Shown here: positions 26,745 to 35,525 of the stretch, piece by piece
Position numbering within the stretch: position 1 is the first letter of the stretch
Layout of the letters: each line of letters begins with the position of its first letter
Assembly (NCBI RefSeq): GCF_031844685.1
Contig: NZ_CP134605.1
Span: forward strand, 2,810,001 to 2,874,000
From: Streptomyces sp. ITFR-21
Lineage (GTDB): Bacteria; Actinomycetota; Actinomycetes; Streptomycetales; Streptomycetaceae
Length of the DNA stretch: 64,000 nucleotides
Direction of reading: 5' to 3'
Translations under genes and position numbers: made by a program
Notes under the pieces: model-generated
Seen by the model: only the letters and a program-made list of their open reading frames with translations
What the model was told of the DNA's origin: nothing
The model's database searches: none

Positions 26745-26890
26745 CTCGCCTACCGGGTTAGCTGACGGGTTCGGAGCAGGAAGGTCTCCTACGGGCCTGG
26801 TCGCTGCCCGATTCACCCCAGATGTTGGGTCCCCGGTTCCCGCGGACGGGATTCGGCAAGCGCACGGTGCCGCCTCTTACGGCGGTGGTG
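26745..26890 (-). promoter_or_regulatory. ydaO/yuaA-type c-di-AMP riboswitch
   Basis: Reading the minus strand, conserved blocks of the ydaO aptamer occur in order: GCCGAATCC, CGCGGGAACCGGGGACCCA, TGGGGTGAATCGGGC, CGTAGGAGACCTTCCTGC, CCGAACCCGTCAGCTAACC and GGTAGGCG. It ends about 25 bases before the GTG of the M23 peptidase gene. In this class, c-di-AMP binding turns expression off. Confidence 0.93.
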
Positions 26891-27122
26891 ACGACCGCGC
26901 TGCGTTATCAAACGTTAATAGAGCCAGGCAGGTTTTCCAAGCGGAATCGGAGAGTTGGCGGCGATCATCAATCGGACACCAGCTACCCATCAGGGATGAA
27001 CACGACGCACGGTGTCACCCAGCAGTGACGTGAGCGTGTGTCAGTTGTTATGCGCACACCACTGGTCGGCTACACTGAGTGAGCAGATATCGACGAACGG
27101 TACGGCGAGGGAGGCGGCAGCG

Positions 27123-27788
27123 ATGACCGTACGACCGGAGGCCCCCGGGGAGCCCGCCGGGGAGCGGCCCGCCCCCACCGGGCCGGCGCACCCGGCCCGC
27201 CGCTCGCTCCTGCGCGGCGGCCTCGCCCTCGGCGCCGCCGGCGGCGCGGTCCTCACTGGCGCGCTCTGGGGCGGCGAAGGCAGCGCGGACGCGGATCCGG
27301 CGGTCGACTGGCCCGGCGCCGCCTGGGCCCCGGCCAGCACCGCCAACTACACCGCCTCGGACCGCCCTTCGGCCTACCCGGTCGAACTGGTGGTGATCCA
27401 CGTGACCCAGGAGACCTTCGCCGACACCGTCCGCCTCTTCCAGGACCCCGCGCACGCCGCCACCGCGCACTACGTCGTCCGCTCCGCCGACGGCGCGATC
27501 GACCAGTGCGTGCGCGAGCACGACATCGCCTGGCACGCGGGCAACTGGGACTACAACACCCGCAGCGTCGGCATCGAGCACGAGGGCTGGGTCGACGACC
27601 CCTCGTACTTCACCACCGCGCTGTACCGCTCCTCCGCGCGCCTGACCGCCGCCCTCTGCGACAGGTACGGCATCCCCAAGGACCGCGACCACATCATCGG
27701 CCACCACGAGGTCCCCGGCGCCGACCACACCGACCCCGGCCCGGCCTGGGACTGGACCGGCTACGTCCGCCTGGTCAACGGCGGCTGA
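27123..27788 (+). CDS. Tat-exported N-acetylmuramoyl-L-alanine amidase (Amidase_2/PGRP fold)
   Basis: 221 residues. A twin-arginine signal (RRSLLRGG, then a hydrophobic stretch) covers about residues 25-55. The amidase domain starts with the zinc-binding His in LVVIHVTQET, continues through TAHYVVRSADG and IAWHAGNWDYN, and carries the second and third ligands in IIGHHEVPGADHTDPG. It cleaves the bond between muramic acid and the stem peptide outside the cell. ATG at 27123 follows GGGAGG. The last 28 bases overlap the convergent DUF4240 gene. Confidence 0.92.
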   Translation: MTVRPEAPGEPAGERPAPTGPAHPARRSLLRGGLALGAAGGAVLTGALWGGEGSADADPAVDWPGAAWAPASTANYTASDRPSAYPVELVVIHVTQETFADTVRLFQDPAHAATAHYVVRSADGAIDQCVREHDIAWHAGNWDYNTRSVGIEHEGWVDDPSYFTTALYRSSARLTAALCDRYGIPKDRDHIIGHHEVPGADHTDPGPAWDWTGYVRLVNGG

Positions 27789-28393
27789 CCGACCGAGCCG
27801 GAGCCGAGCGGGAACATCGCGGTCAGCCGCGGCAGCCGGCGCGCAGACTCGGCCTCGTCGAGCACCGACCAGCGGCTCCCGGCCGGGGTGAGACCCGGCG
27901 GGTTGCGGGCGGGGGTGCCGCGCAGGGCGCGGACGTCGGCGTAGAAGGCGTCGCCGCAGTCGTCGAAGCCGCCGACGAGCTCCTCGTAGGCCGAGGGCGC
28001 GAGGTAGCCGAGGGACTCCCACTGGGGCCAGGCGTCGTCCGTCCAGGCCGCGCGGGGGCAGCCGGACAGGCGCAGCACCTCGGGCGCGTAGGCGAGCACG
28101 TCGGCGTCGGTGAGGGCGGCCTCGAAGACCGGGCGGCCGAGGCCCACCATCCAGAACTGGAAGTGGCAGAAGGTGTCGTCGGAGCACCACCCGCCGAAGA
28201 CGCGGTCGGCGGCGGCCCACAGGTTCCAGGTGCACGCCTCGCCGGTGACCTGCTCCAGGCACGCCTGGAACGCGATCACGTCCGGCGGCGGGAGGCGGAG
28301 GAGCGCGTCGCGGAGCCATGCGTCGCGCTGGTCGCCGCTGAGCCCCCGGCGCCGGCAGTCCGCTATGAGAGTCCAGAAGGGATCGGTCTCCAT
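27761..28393 (-). CDS. DUF4240-type protein
   Basis: 210 residues, cytoplasmic. It begins METDPFWTLIADCR and continues with the blocks LWAAADRVFGGWCSDD and FQFWMVGLGRPVFEAAL, then an Asp/Ala-rich half ending near DVRALRG. These match the DUF4240 family, common in Streptomyces and of unknown function, sometimes beside polymorphic toxin or SMI1-type immunity genes; no toxin gene is seen here. Its 3' end overlaps the end of the amidase gene. Confidence 0.75.
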   Translation of the reverse strand: METDPFWTLIADCRRRGLSGDQRDAWLRDALLRLPPPDVIAFQACLEQVTGEACTWNLWAAADRVFGGWCSDDTFCHFQFWMVGLGRPVFEAALTDADVLAYAPEVLRLSGCPRAAWTDDAWPQWESLGYLAPSAYEELVGGFDDCGDAFYADVRALRGTPARNPPGLTPAGSRWSVLDEAESARRLPRLTAMFPLGSGSVGQPPLTRRT

Positions 28394-28991
28394 ACCGGCG
28401 ACTATGCCAGGGGACTGAGACAGAGCCCCCGCAGTTCCACCTGCTGGACGTTCGGTCGGCGGTCAGCGGGGAGGGCTGTCCGGTACACGCTCCGGGGCCG
28501 GTTCCGGGCGGATTCGGCCCCGCCCGGACACGGGTCCGCGGTCGGCAACTCATCGGCCGGACAGCGGAGTTGCGGGTCGCCGGCTTCACGTCGGCGACGG
28601 TCCGGCCGGGCCCCGGCACCGATACGGGCGGCTGTCGCGGATGTCTGTTTCTGTGCACTGCGGCGCCGGACGCCGCCTGCCGCCGGGTCGGCGGGCGGCG
28701 GGCGGCGGGCGGCGGGCGGCGGGCGGCGGGCGGCGGGCGGCGGAAAGCAGCGGAAGACGCGGTCGGCCACGGCCGAAAACGGTGGTCGCCGGGCCGGAAA
28801 GGTGCAACGCGGCTCTTGACCGCGGGCAGTGCCGCACTGCAAGAATCCGTGTGCCATTGGTTGATTCTGTTCATTGCTGGTCTGTTCTGACGCCCTATCC
28901 GTGGGTGCCCGTCCTGACCAGTCCCCATCTGCGCCCCGTCCGTCCGTATCGGTATCCGTCTGCGCACACCTCAACGAGGAGGGGTCCCACC
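28394..28991. repeat. Intergenic region with a GCGGGCG 7-bp tandem array (28691-28743)
   Basis: About 7.5 copies of GCGGGCG stand in tandem at 28691-28743, G-rich on the plus strand. The rest of this 598-base gap has no supported gene. It contains the promoters of the DUF4240 gene (left) and the GH2 gene (right). ACGAGGAGGGG before 28992 is the ribosome-binding site of the latter. Confidence 0.85.
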
Positions 28992-31900
28992 ATGCCGGTC
29001 AACCGCAGGTCGTTCCTGATCGCAGGAGCGGCCGGAGCCGCCGCCGTACCCGCACTCCCGGGGCTGACCGGAAGCGCGAGCGCCCACTCCCCGTCGGGAA
29101 CGTCGGCCACATCAACAAGAACCCCCATCCCCAGAACCGTCGACCTCGCCGACGGATGGCGCTTCGTCCTCGTCAACCCGGCCGACATCACCGACCCGAC
29201 CGGTGCCTACGCCGACGCCGCCGACCCCGCCTTCGACGACTCCCGCTGGCGCGCGGTCCGCGTCCCGCACGACTGGAGCATCGAGCAGACCCCCGGCACC
29301 GCCGACAGCACCTCCGGCGGGACCGGCTACCTGCCCGGCGGGCTGGGCTGGTACCGGCGCTCGTTCGCCCTGCCCGCCGCCGTCAAGGGCAGCCGGATCT
29401 CGGTCGAGTTCGACGGCGTCTACATGGACTCGTACGTCTACTGCAACGGCACGCTCGTCGGCAACCACCCCTACGGATACACCGGGTTCGCCTTCGACCT
29501 GTCCGACCTGCTGCACACCGACGGCCGCACCGCCAACGTCATCGCCGTCCAGGTCCGCAACCAGCTCCCCAGCAGCCGCTGGTACTCCGGCAGCGGCATC
29601 TACCGCCACGCGCGCCTCGTCATCACCGACCCGGTGCACGTGGCCCGCTGGGGCACGTACGTCACCACGCCCGGACTCGCCGACACCCTCGGCTCGGGCA
29701 GAGGCGGGAACCACGGCTACGGCACCGTGCACGCGCAGGTCAGCCTGGTCAACGAGTCCGCGGCCACCGCCGCCGTCACCGTCGTCAACACGGTTCTGGA
29801 CGCCGACGGCAGGTCCGCCGCGCACACCACCTCGCGCCTCGACCTGGCCGCCGGCGGCGCCGCCCAGGACGTCTCCGTGGACCTGCGGGTCGACCGGCCC
29901 GGCCTGTGGTCCTTCGACACCCCGGACAACCGCTACAGCCTGCGGACGGAGGTCCAGGTCCGCGGCAGGACGGTGGACACCTACACCACCGGCTTCGGCT
30001 TCCGGTACATCACCATCGACCCCGACCTCGGCCTGTCGGTCAACGGCGAGTCCGCCAAGATCCAGGGCGTCGACCTGCACCACGACCAGGGCGCGCTCGG
30101 CTCCGCGATCAGCATCGACGCGCTCAGGCGGCAGATGACCACCATGAAGTCCATGGGCGTCAACGCCTTCCGCACCTCGCACAACCCGCCCTCGCCGCAG
30201 ATGATCCAGGTCTGCGAGGAACTCGGCATCGTCATGATGGTCGAGGCGTTCGACTGCTGGCACAGCGGCAAGAACACGTACGACTACGGACGCTTCTTCG
30301 ACGCCAACAGCGCCGCCGACATCGCCGAGATGGTGCAGGCGGCCCGCAACTCGCCCGCCGTGATGATGTGGTCCATCGGCAACGAGATCCCCGACTCCAC
30401 CAGCACCGCCGGACTCGCCATGGCCCAGGGCCTGATCGACGGCATCCGCGCCCTGGACACCTCCCGGCCCGTCGTCATCGGCTCCGACAAGTACCGCGGC
30501 CTGCCCAGCGTCGGCTCCGCCGCCGACCTGATGCTGGCCAAGCTCGACGGCCTCGGGCTCAACTACAACACCGCCGCCTCCGTGGACGGCCTGCACGCCC
30601 GCTACCCGCACCTGTTCCTCTTCGAGTCCGAGTCGTCCTCCGAGACCTCGACCCGCGGCACGTACCAGGAGCCCCAGCACCTCAACACCGGTGAGAACTA
30701 CACCCCGGGCAAGCGCGCCACCTCCGGCTACGACAACAACCTCGCGTCCTGGACGATGAGCGGCGAGTACGGGCTGAAGAAGGACCGCGACCGGAAGTTC
30801 TTCGCCGGGGAGTTCCTCTGGTCCGGCACCGACTACATCGGCGAGCCCACCCCGTACAGCGTCTTCCCGGTCAAGGCGTCCTTCTTCGGCGCGGTCGACA
30901 CCGCCGGCTTCCCCAAGGACCTGTACTACCTCTTCCGCAGCCAGTGGACCAGCGACCCCATGGTCCACCTGCTGCCGATGGACTGGACCGACCACAAGCC
31001 GGGCGAGACCGTCGAGGTGTGGGCGTACTCCAACGTCGACACCGTCGAGCTGTACCTCAACGGCCGGTCGCTGGGCGTACGGCGCTTCGACACCAAGAAG
31101 ACCCTCGACGGGCGGACGTACCTGGAGACCACCGAGGCCACGCTCGACGACAAGACGGTCACCGGCGGCCCGTACCCCGGCAGTTACACCAGCCCCAACG
31201 GCAGCGCCGGCAAGCTCCACCTCACCTGGGAAGTCCCCTTCGCCCACGGCGAGTTGAAGGCCGTCGCCCGCCGGCACGGGAAGACCGTGGCCACCGACGT
31301 GCTGCGCACGGCCGGCGCCCCGCACGCGGTGCGGCTCACCCCTGACCGCAGCTCGCTGCCCGCCGACGGCACCTCGCTGGTCTACGTGACCGCCGAGGTG
31401 ATCGACTCCCGCGGTGTCGTGGTGCCCGGCGCCGGCCACCTCATCACCTTCACGGCCACCGGCGGCTCGCTCGCCGGACTCGACAACGGCCGCCAGGAGA
31501 GCGCCGAACGCTACCAGGCCAGCACCCGCACCGCCTTCCACGGCAAGGCGCTGGCCATCGTCCGGTCCGGCACCGACAGCGGCCACCTCACCGTGACCGC
31601 CGCCGCGCCCGGCCTGCACTCCGGCTCCGCCTCGGTGCGCACCACCCGCGCCACCGGCGCCGTCGCCACCACGCCCCCGGCCCGCTTCGTCCCGGACCCC
31701 GGCCCCGGCGCCCCCGTCTACCCGCTGGCCGACGCCAGTTACTCCGGCGCGAGCAACACGCTGCCCGCGGCCATGGTCGACGGCAACGACACCACCGGCT
31801 GGTCCAACGCCTTCAAGAAGAGCGCCACCGCGCTGCTGCCCGCCTTCAGCGGCGCCCGCCCGGCCGACTGGGTCTCCGTCACCTGGGCCGCCGCCCAGAA

Positions 31901-32156
31901 CATCAGCACGGTCTCGGTCACCTTCACCATCGACGCCACCCACTCGCTGCCGGCCACCATCGCGGTCTCCTACCGGGACGGCGACCGCTACGTCCCCGTC
32001 CGCAAGCCGGTCATCACCTGGGCGACCGCCTCCGGCTCCCCCACCACCATCGCGTTCACCGGCGTCCACACCTCCGGTGTCCGCCTCGACCTCACCAGCG
32101 CCGCCCCCGACACCGCGGCCGGCGCCCAGCGCATCTCCGAACTCACCGCTTCCTGA
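28992..32156 (+). CDS. Secreted glycoside hydrolase family 2 (beta-galactosidase/beta-glucuronidase type)
   Basis: 1054 residues. A Tat-like signal peptide (NRRSFLIAGAAGAA) is followed by the GH2 jelly-roll domain (YRRSFALP, GVYMDSYVYCNG, NQLPSSRWYSGSGIYRH), an Ig-like domain, and the TIM barrel with RTSHNPPSPQ. The acid/base Glu is in WSIGNEIPD near residue 465; the nucleophile Glu is probably in FLFESESS near 543. A DUF4982-type domain, an invasin-like Ig domain (LPADGTSLVYVTAEVID) and a C-terminal discoidin-like domain (about residues 905-1054) follow. It acts outside the cell on plant or host glycans; the sugar specificity is not evident. Confidence 0.92.
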   Translation: MPVNRRSFLIAGAAGAAAVPALPGLTGSASAHSPSGTSATSTRTPIPRTVDLADGWRFVLVNPADITDPTGAYADAADPAFDDSRWRAVRVPHDWSIEQTPGTADSTSGGTGYLPGGLGWYRRSFALPAAVKGSRISVEFDGVYMDSYVYCNGTLVGNHPYGYTGFAFDLSDLLHTDGRTANVIAVQVRNQLPSSRWYSGSGIYRHARLVITDPVHVARWGTYVTTPGLADTLGSGRGGNHGYGTVHAQVSLVNESAATAAVTVVNTVLDADGRSAAHTTSRLDLAAGGAAQDVSVDLRVDRPGLWSFDTPDNRYSLRTEVQVRGRTVDTYTTGFGFRYITIDPDLGLSVNGESAKIQGVDLHHDQGALGSAISIDALRRQMTTMKSMGVNAFRTSHNPPSPQMIQVCEELGIVMMVEAFDCWHSGKNTYDYGRFFDANSAADIAEMVQAARNSPAVMMWSIGNEIPDSTSTAGLAMAQGLIDGIRALDTSRPVVIGSDKYRGLPSVGSAADLMLAKLDGLGLNYNTAASVDGLHARYPHLFLFESESSSETSTRGTYQEPQHLNTGENYTPGKRATSGYDNNLASWTMSGEYGLKKDRDRKFFAGEFLWSGTDYIGEPTPYSVFPVKASFFGAVDTAGFPKDLYYLFRSQWTSDPMVHLLPMDWTDHKPGETVEVWAYSNVDTVELYLNGRSLGVRRFDTKKTLDGRTYLETTEATLDDKTVTGGPYPGSYTSPNGSAGKLHLTWEVPFAHGELKAVARRHGKTVATDVLRTAGAPHAVRLTPDRSSLPADGTSLVYVTAEVIDSRGVVVPGAGHLITFTATGGSLAGLDNGRQESAERYQASTRTAFHGKALAIVRSGTDSGHLTVTAAAPGLHSGSASVRTTRATGAVATTPPARFVPDPGPGAPVYPLADASYSGASNTLPAAMVDGNDTTGWSNAFKKSATALLPAFSGARPADWVSVTWAAAQNISTVSVTFTIDATHSLPATIAVSYRDGDRYVPVRKPVITWATASGSPTTIAFTGVHTSGVRLDLTSAAPDTAAGAQRISELTAS

Positions 32157-32170
32157 CCGCGGTTCCCCCG

Positions 32171-32208
32171 GCGCCCCGGCCCGCACGGCGACGTGCGGGC
32201 CGGGGCGC
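32171..32208 (+). terminator. Terminator after the GH2 gene
   Basis: Arms GCGCCCCGGCCCGCAC (32171-32186) and GTGCGGGCCGGGGCGC (32193-32208) are perfect 16-base complements with a 6-base loop, 14 bases after the stop. Confidence 0.9.
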
Positions 32209-32321
32209 GCCCGTTTCCCACCCTGTCCGGCCTACCCGCTTCCCCGCGGGGCAGCCTGGTGGACGACAAGCCGCGCCGACCACGCCGCGGCTCCCGGGAA
32301 AACAGCGGAAGTGGAACCTTC

Positions 32322-32684
32322 ATGAAGATATTCGGTCGCGAACCCGCGCTGTGGCTGGCACTTGTCGCGGTGATCGTCAAGCTGTCCACCGCCTTCGGCC
32401 TCGACCTCACCAACGACCAGCAGGCCGTGATCAACGCGGCGGCGGCGGCCGTCGTCGGGCTGCTGGTGGCGCTCAGCGTGCACGACGGGATCAGCGCCGC
32501 CGTACTCGGCCTGGTCCAGGCGGGGTTGGCGCTCGCCGTCGGGTTCGGGCTGCACTGGAGCCCCGAGCAGCAGTCGACCGTGCTGAGTCTGGCGTCGGCG
32601 CTGGTGGCGATGTGGACCCGTACGCAGGTGACCGCGAAGGTGCCGGCGGCGGCCGTCACCGCCAAGAAGCCGACCGCGGCCTGA
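32322..32684 (+). CDS. Phage holin-like small membrane protein
   Basis: 120 residues with three hydrophobic helices (about residues 8-26, 37-55 and 60-75) and a basic, Ala/Lys-rich C-terminus. The order of segments, including LDLTNDQQAVINAAAAAVVGLLVA and LHWSPEQQSTVLSLASALVAMWTR, resembles holin-like proteins of actinobacterial phages. No lysin or phage structural gene lies beside it. It is preceded by a weak ribosome-binding site and followed by a shared terminator. It may be a domesticated phage gene or a small transport protein. Confidence 0.6.
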   Translation: MKIFGREPALWLALVAVIVKLSTAFGLDLTNDQQAVINAAAAAVVGLLVALSVHDGISAAVLGLVQAGLALAVGFGLHWSPEQQSTVLSLASALVAMWTRTQVTAKVPAAAVTAKKPTAA

Positions 32685-32688
32685 GCGG

Positions 32689-32724
32689 AGGGGGCCGCCC
32701 GGCAGCGCGCCCGGTCGGCCCCCT
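32689..32724. terminator. Bidirectional terminator between convergent genes
   Basis: Arms AGGGGGCCG (32689-32697) and CGGCCCCCT (32716-32724) pair perfectly. It lies between the stop codons of the holin-like gene and the ATP-grasp gene. Confidence 0.75.
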
Positions 32725-32740
32725 TGTCCCGTACCGCGGG

Positions 32741-33916
32741 TCAGCCGGCCTTCGCCGTCTCCTCGCCGAGCAGCAGCTCGGCCTCCCGGCGGGCGCGCGG
32801 CGCGGCGCCGGGGGCGGTGTCGATCTCGGCCAGTACCCGGACCGGGTCCGGCGCCGGGGCGGGCCGCTCGATGAGGGCGAGCGGGGTGCCGCCGTCCACC
32901 TCGGTGGCGATCTCGGTGACCGCGAGCCGACCGCCCAGCCGCGGCGCGGGCAGCGGTCCCGCGTCACCGGACACCAGCAGCCGTACGGCCGCCCACGGCA
33001 GGTTCACCCCGGACAGCGCGGTCTGGAAGATCCCCGCCGACGCCCTGGGGTTGGCCTCCAGCAGTACCGGCTCGCCGCCGCGGTGGCGCAGCTGGACGTT
33101 GGACAGGTAGGCGAGCTGGAAGTGGCCGACCAGGCGCCGGGCTATCGCGGTCAGGGCGGGGTCGTCGAGCAGGTGCCGATAGCGGCCCTGCTTGGAGCGC
33201 GCGATCGCGCTGAGCGTCGCGCCACCGGGGGCGGACAGGCAGTCGACGCTCACCTCCGGGCCGTCCAGGTACGGCATCACCAGGAACTCCGGTATCGCCT
33301 CGTCCTCGTCCGCCGCCCGCCGCAGCGCGTCCGCCACCGCGGCCACCGACGCCAGCGGCAGCGGTGGGGCCAGCAGGTCCTTGATCCGCAGCGGCCCGTC
33401 GTCCAGGATCCGGAAGCCGAAGGCGGAGTACTCGCCGGCGGGCTTGATGCAGATCCGCTCGCCGGTCGCCGACAGCTCCCGTACCGCGTCCCGGAACCCC
33501 TCGGCGTCGGAGACGACCCGCCACGGCGGCACCGGCACGCCCGCCTCGGCCGCGACCTCGTACGTACGGCTCTTGCTGGTCAGGACCTCGACCGCGGCCG
33601 GCGGCGAGCACATCAGCCGGGTGCCGACGGCGGCGAAGTCGTCCACCAGCCCGGCGAGCGCGACCAGGCGTCTGGGCGGTATCAGCACGTCGATACGGTG
33701 CCGACGGCAGAATTCGAGCGCGAATTCGGCGTAGTCCGCGTCGCTGACATGGCGGGGTTCGACCTCCGCCACGTCGCACGCGGTGAGCGCGGGGGCGTCC
33801 CGCAGCACATTGGTGCCGTAGATCCGCACGTCGACGTTGTCCGGGTTGTCGCGCAGCATCCGCATGACCTGGGTGGTGGCGACCCCCGCGCTGCTGAGCC
33901 ATATCCGTAGTGCTAT
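32741..33916 (-). CDS. ATP-grasp enzyme, apparent AUA start
   Basis: 391 residues if started at AUA 33916, 374 from the first ATG (33865). An N-terminal pre-ATP-grasp domain is followed by the ATP-grasp fold: KSRTYEVAAEAGVPVPP, RICIKPAGEYSAFG, the lid region MPYLDGPEVSVDCL, and the Mg-binding LLEANPRASAGI near residue 310. Such enzymes join a carboxylate to an amine or thiol using ATP; the substrates are unknown. The first beta-strand (RIWLSSAGVATT) lies upstream of the first ATG, in frame, and AAGGAG is seven bases before an ATA codon. No ATG, GTG or TTG exists between that site and the strand, so an AUA start or a recent start-codon mutation is inferred. Confidence 0.8.
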   Translation of the reverse strand: MALRIWLSSAGVATTQVMRMLRDNPDNVDVRIYGTNVLRDAPALTACDVAEVEPRHVSDADYAEFALEFCRRHRIDVLIPPRRLVALAGLVDDFAAVGTRLMCSPPAAVEVLTSKSRTYEVAAEAGVPVPPWRVVSDAEGFRDAVRELSATGERICIKPAGEYSAFGFRILDDGPLRIKDLLAPPLPLASVAAVADALRRAADEDEAIPEFLVMPYLDGPEVSVDCLSAPGGATLSAIARSKQGRYRHLLDDPALTAIARRLVGHFQLAYLSNVQLRHRGGEPVLLEANPRASAGIFQTALSGVNLPWAAVRLLVSGDAGPLPAPRLGGRLAVTEIATEVDGGTPLALIERPAPAPDPVRVLAEIDTAPGAAPRARREAELLLGEETAKAG

Positions 33917-33938
33917 CGCGAAGCTCCTTCGTCATCAG

Positions 33939-33950
33939 AGTGAGCTCACT
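33939..33950. promoter_or_regulatory. Palindromic operator candidate upstream of the ATP-grasp gene
   Basis: AGTGAGCTCACT is a perfect 12-base palindrome, ten bases upstream of the ribosome-binding site AAGGAG of the ATP-grasp gene. It could bind a dimeric repressor. The remaining DNA up to 34249 shows no gene. Confidence 0.5.
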
Positions 33951-34249
33951 GAGGCGGTGACGAGCCGTGCAGGCGAAGACCGCCGGAGGCCTTGGAGACC
34001 AAGACCGCGCGACCATTCCCGATCATGTGTGAGCGAATCCTAGCGGGAATCTGTGTCGTGCAGATTTCCTACCGCCGTGGACCGGCCACGGGCTTCGTCC
34101 GGGGAACGGGGCCGGGCGGAGGAGGTGCCGCGAGGAGGGCGCCCTGCGGGGAGCGGCGGCAGTGCGAGTGCCGGGCGCGGTACGCGCGGCGGCGGTGCGG
34201 GGGCCGGTCCCGACGTGCCGGAGGGGCGTCGACGGCCTACCGTCGAAGG

Positions 34250-34483
34250 ATGAGCGTCAACGTACGGCTGGCCGACGTCCTCGCCGTCCCCGGTTCCCTC
34301 ACCGAGGACCCCCGGCAGGACGACTACGCCGACGCCTCCGGCACCCACTACGACTACGAGATCCTGCCCGGCGGCGCCCTCGCCGTCCTGGAGTTCCAGG
34401 AGGAGCAGGTTCGCACCGCGACCACGTACGCCCCCGGCGCCTGGCTCACGGTCACCGGCAAGCGGCGCGGCGACCAGCGCTGA
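34250..34483 (+). CDS. Small hypothetical protein
   Basis: 77 residues, acidic, with a probable all-beta core: VNVRLADVLAVPGSL, then HYDYEILPGGALAVLEFQ and AYAPGAW-like sequence. Codon usage is typical of the genome. GAAGG directly precedes the ATG, so it may be translated from a nearly leaderless message. No family was recognised. Confidence 0.5.
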   Translation: MSVNVRLADVLAVPGSLTEDPRQDDYADASGTHYDYEILPGGALAVLEFQEEQVRTATTYAPGAWLTVTGKRRGDQR

Positions 34484-34691
34484 CCCGGCGCGGCGGGCCC
34501 GGCGGGCACGCCGGCCGTCCCCGCCGGGCCGCCTATGTGCCGAGTGCGGGCGCGGCGAGGCGCGGGCGTGCCGCGATGACGCCGCACCACCGCGCGCGCC
34601 GAGCGCCCTGTACTGCCGTGGACGGCACGGCCGTACGCCGGGGCACGAACGAAGGCGGCCGTCCTGCGCGCCGAACGGTGGCGGGAACGGC

Positions 34692-35525
34692 ATGCGCCGA
34701 AAGGCGCCCGCAGCGCTGACGGCGGAGGAGGAGGCCAGGCTCGTCGCGTACCACACGGCGGCCACGGGCCGGAAGGACCAGCTCGGCGCGCTCGTCGACG
34801 GCATCGCCAGGGCGACCGGTGGCAAGTTCGTCGGGACCGAGTACGCGCTCGAGAGCCTCGGCTCACTGCGGGAGAAGGTCCTCAGGATCCGCGAGGAGCA
34901 CGCGGGCAAGCCGGGCACGCCCCAGCCGCTGCCCCTCGACGTGGCGCTGGCGGCGATCGCCGACCTGCACCGCTACACGACCATCTACACCCCCGCGCAG
35001 TACGCCGCGAAGGCCCGGGACGCCTGTGCGGCGTTACGCGCGACCTACCTGGACCGGGTGCTGAAGGACTACTGGGGGACCGACTACTACGAGGGCTTCA
35101 ACAACTCCTGGCAGGCCAAGGACCAGTCGTACATGATCGAGGTCCAGTTCCACACGCCCAACAGCTACGACACGAAGTCCGCGACGCACGTCTACTACGA
35201 GATCAACCGCGCGCTGGCCTCCGGGGAGTGGGACCGGCGCGCCTGCCGGGCCCTGCAGGTGCTGGCCAACGCGGAGTTGGAGATCCCGCCGGACGTGTAC
35301 CTGCTGCCGGTGAAGGCGGCGGCGCCGGAGCCCGACTACCGGACGGCCCCGGAGTTCCAGGCGGCTCTGGTCCGGGTCAAGGCGCAGGCGCTCGAACTCG
35401 GCCGGAGGGCGGCGGGGTTGAAAGCCCGACCGGTCGGGCGGCCGGCCCTGACGAGGGGCCGGGGCCGGCGGGCGGACGGGCCTGAGGGGCCCGGGGAGCG
35501 GCGGGCGGCCGGGAACGGTCAGTAG
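34692..35525 (+). CDS. RelA/SpoT-fold-like protein
   Basis: 277 residues. The region from about residue 75 to 185 resembles a RelA/SpoT nucleotidyltransferase fold: IADLHRYTTIYTPAQY, then YWGTDYYEGFNNSW, then SYMIEVQFHTPNSYDTKS and THVYYEINRAL. The pattern EVQFHTP with a following H and YE is seen in small (p)ppGpp synthetase relatives and in some secreted effectors with this fold. There is no HD hydrolase or TGS/ACT domain. The basic C-terminal tail (last 40 residues) is low complexity. The substrate is not known. The ribosome-binding site is weak. Its end overlaps the convergent glutamine-synthetase-like gene by seven bases. Confidence 0.6.
   Translation: MRRKAPAALTAEEEARLVAYHTAATGRKDQLGALVDGIARATGGKFVGTEYALESLGSLREKVLRIREEHAGKPGTPQPLPLDVALAAIADLHRYTTIYTPAQYAAKARDACAALRATYLDRVLKDYWGTDYYEGFNNSWQAKDQSYMIEVQFHTPNSYDTKSATHVYYEINRALASGEWDRRACRALQVLANAELEIPPDVYLLPVKAAAPEPDYRTAPEFQAALVRVKAQALELGRRAAGLKARPVGRPALTRGRGRRADGPEGPGERRAAGNGQ

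Noticed and set aside
26891..27122. Second c-di-AMP riboswitch, in front of the amidase
   Set aside because: None of the conserved aptamer blocks occurs on the plus strand here.
28691..28743. CRISPR-like repeat array
   Set aside because: The units are 7 bp in direct tandem with no spacers, and no cas gene is in the window; the same holds for the arrays at 19438 and 57014.
29112..32186. 1,024-codon open frame on the minus strand opposite the GH2 gene
   Set aside because: It is a third-position GC shadow: Gly/Val/Ala-rich without motifs, and the plus-strand gene has full GH2 domain order.
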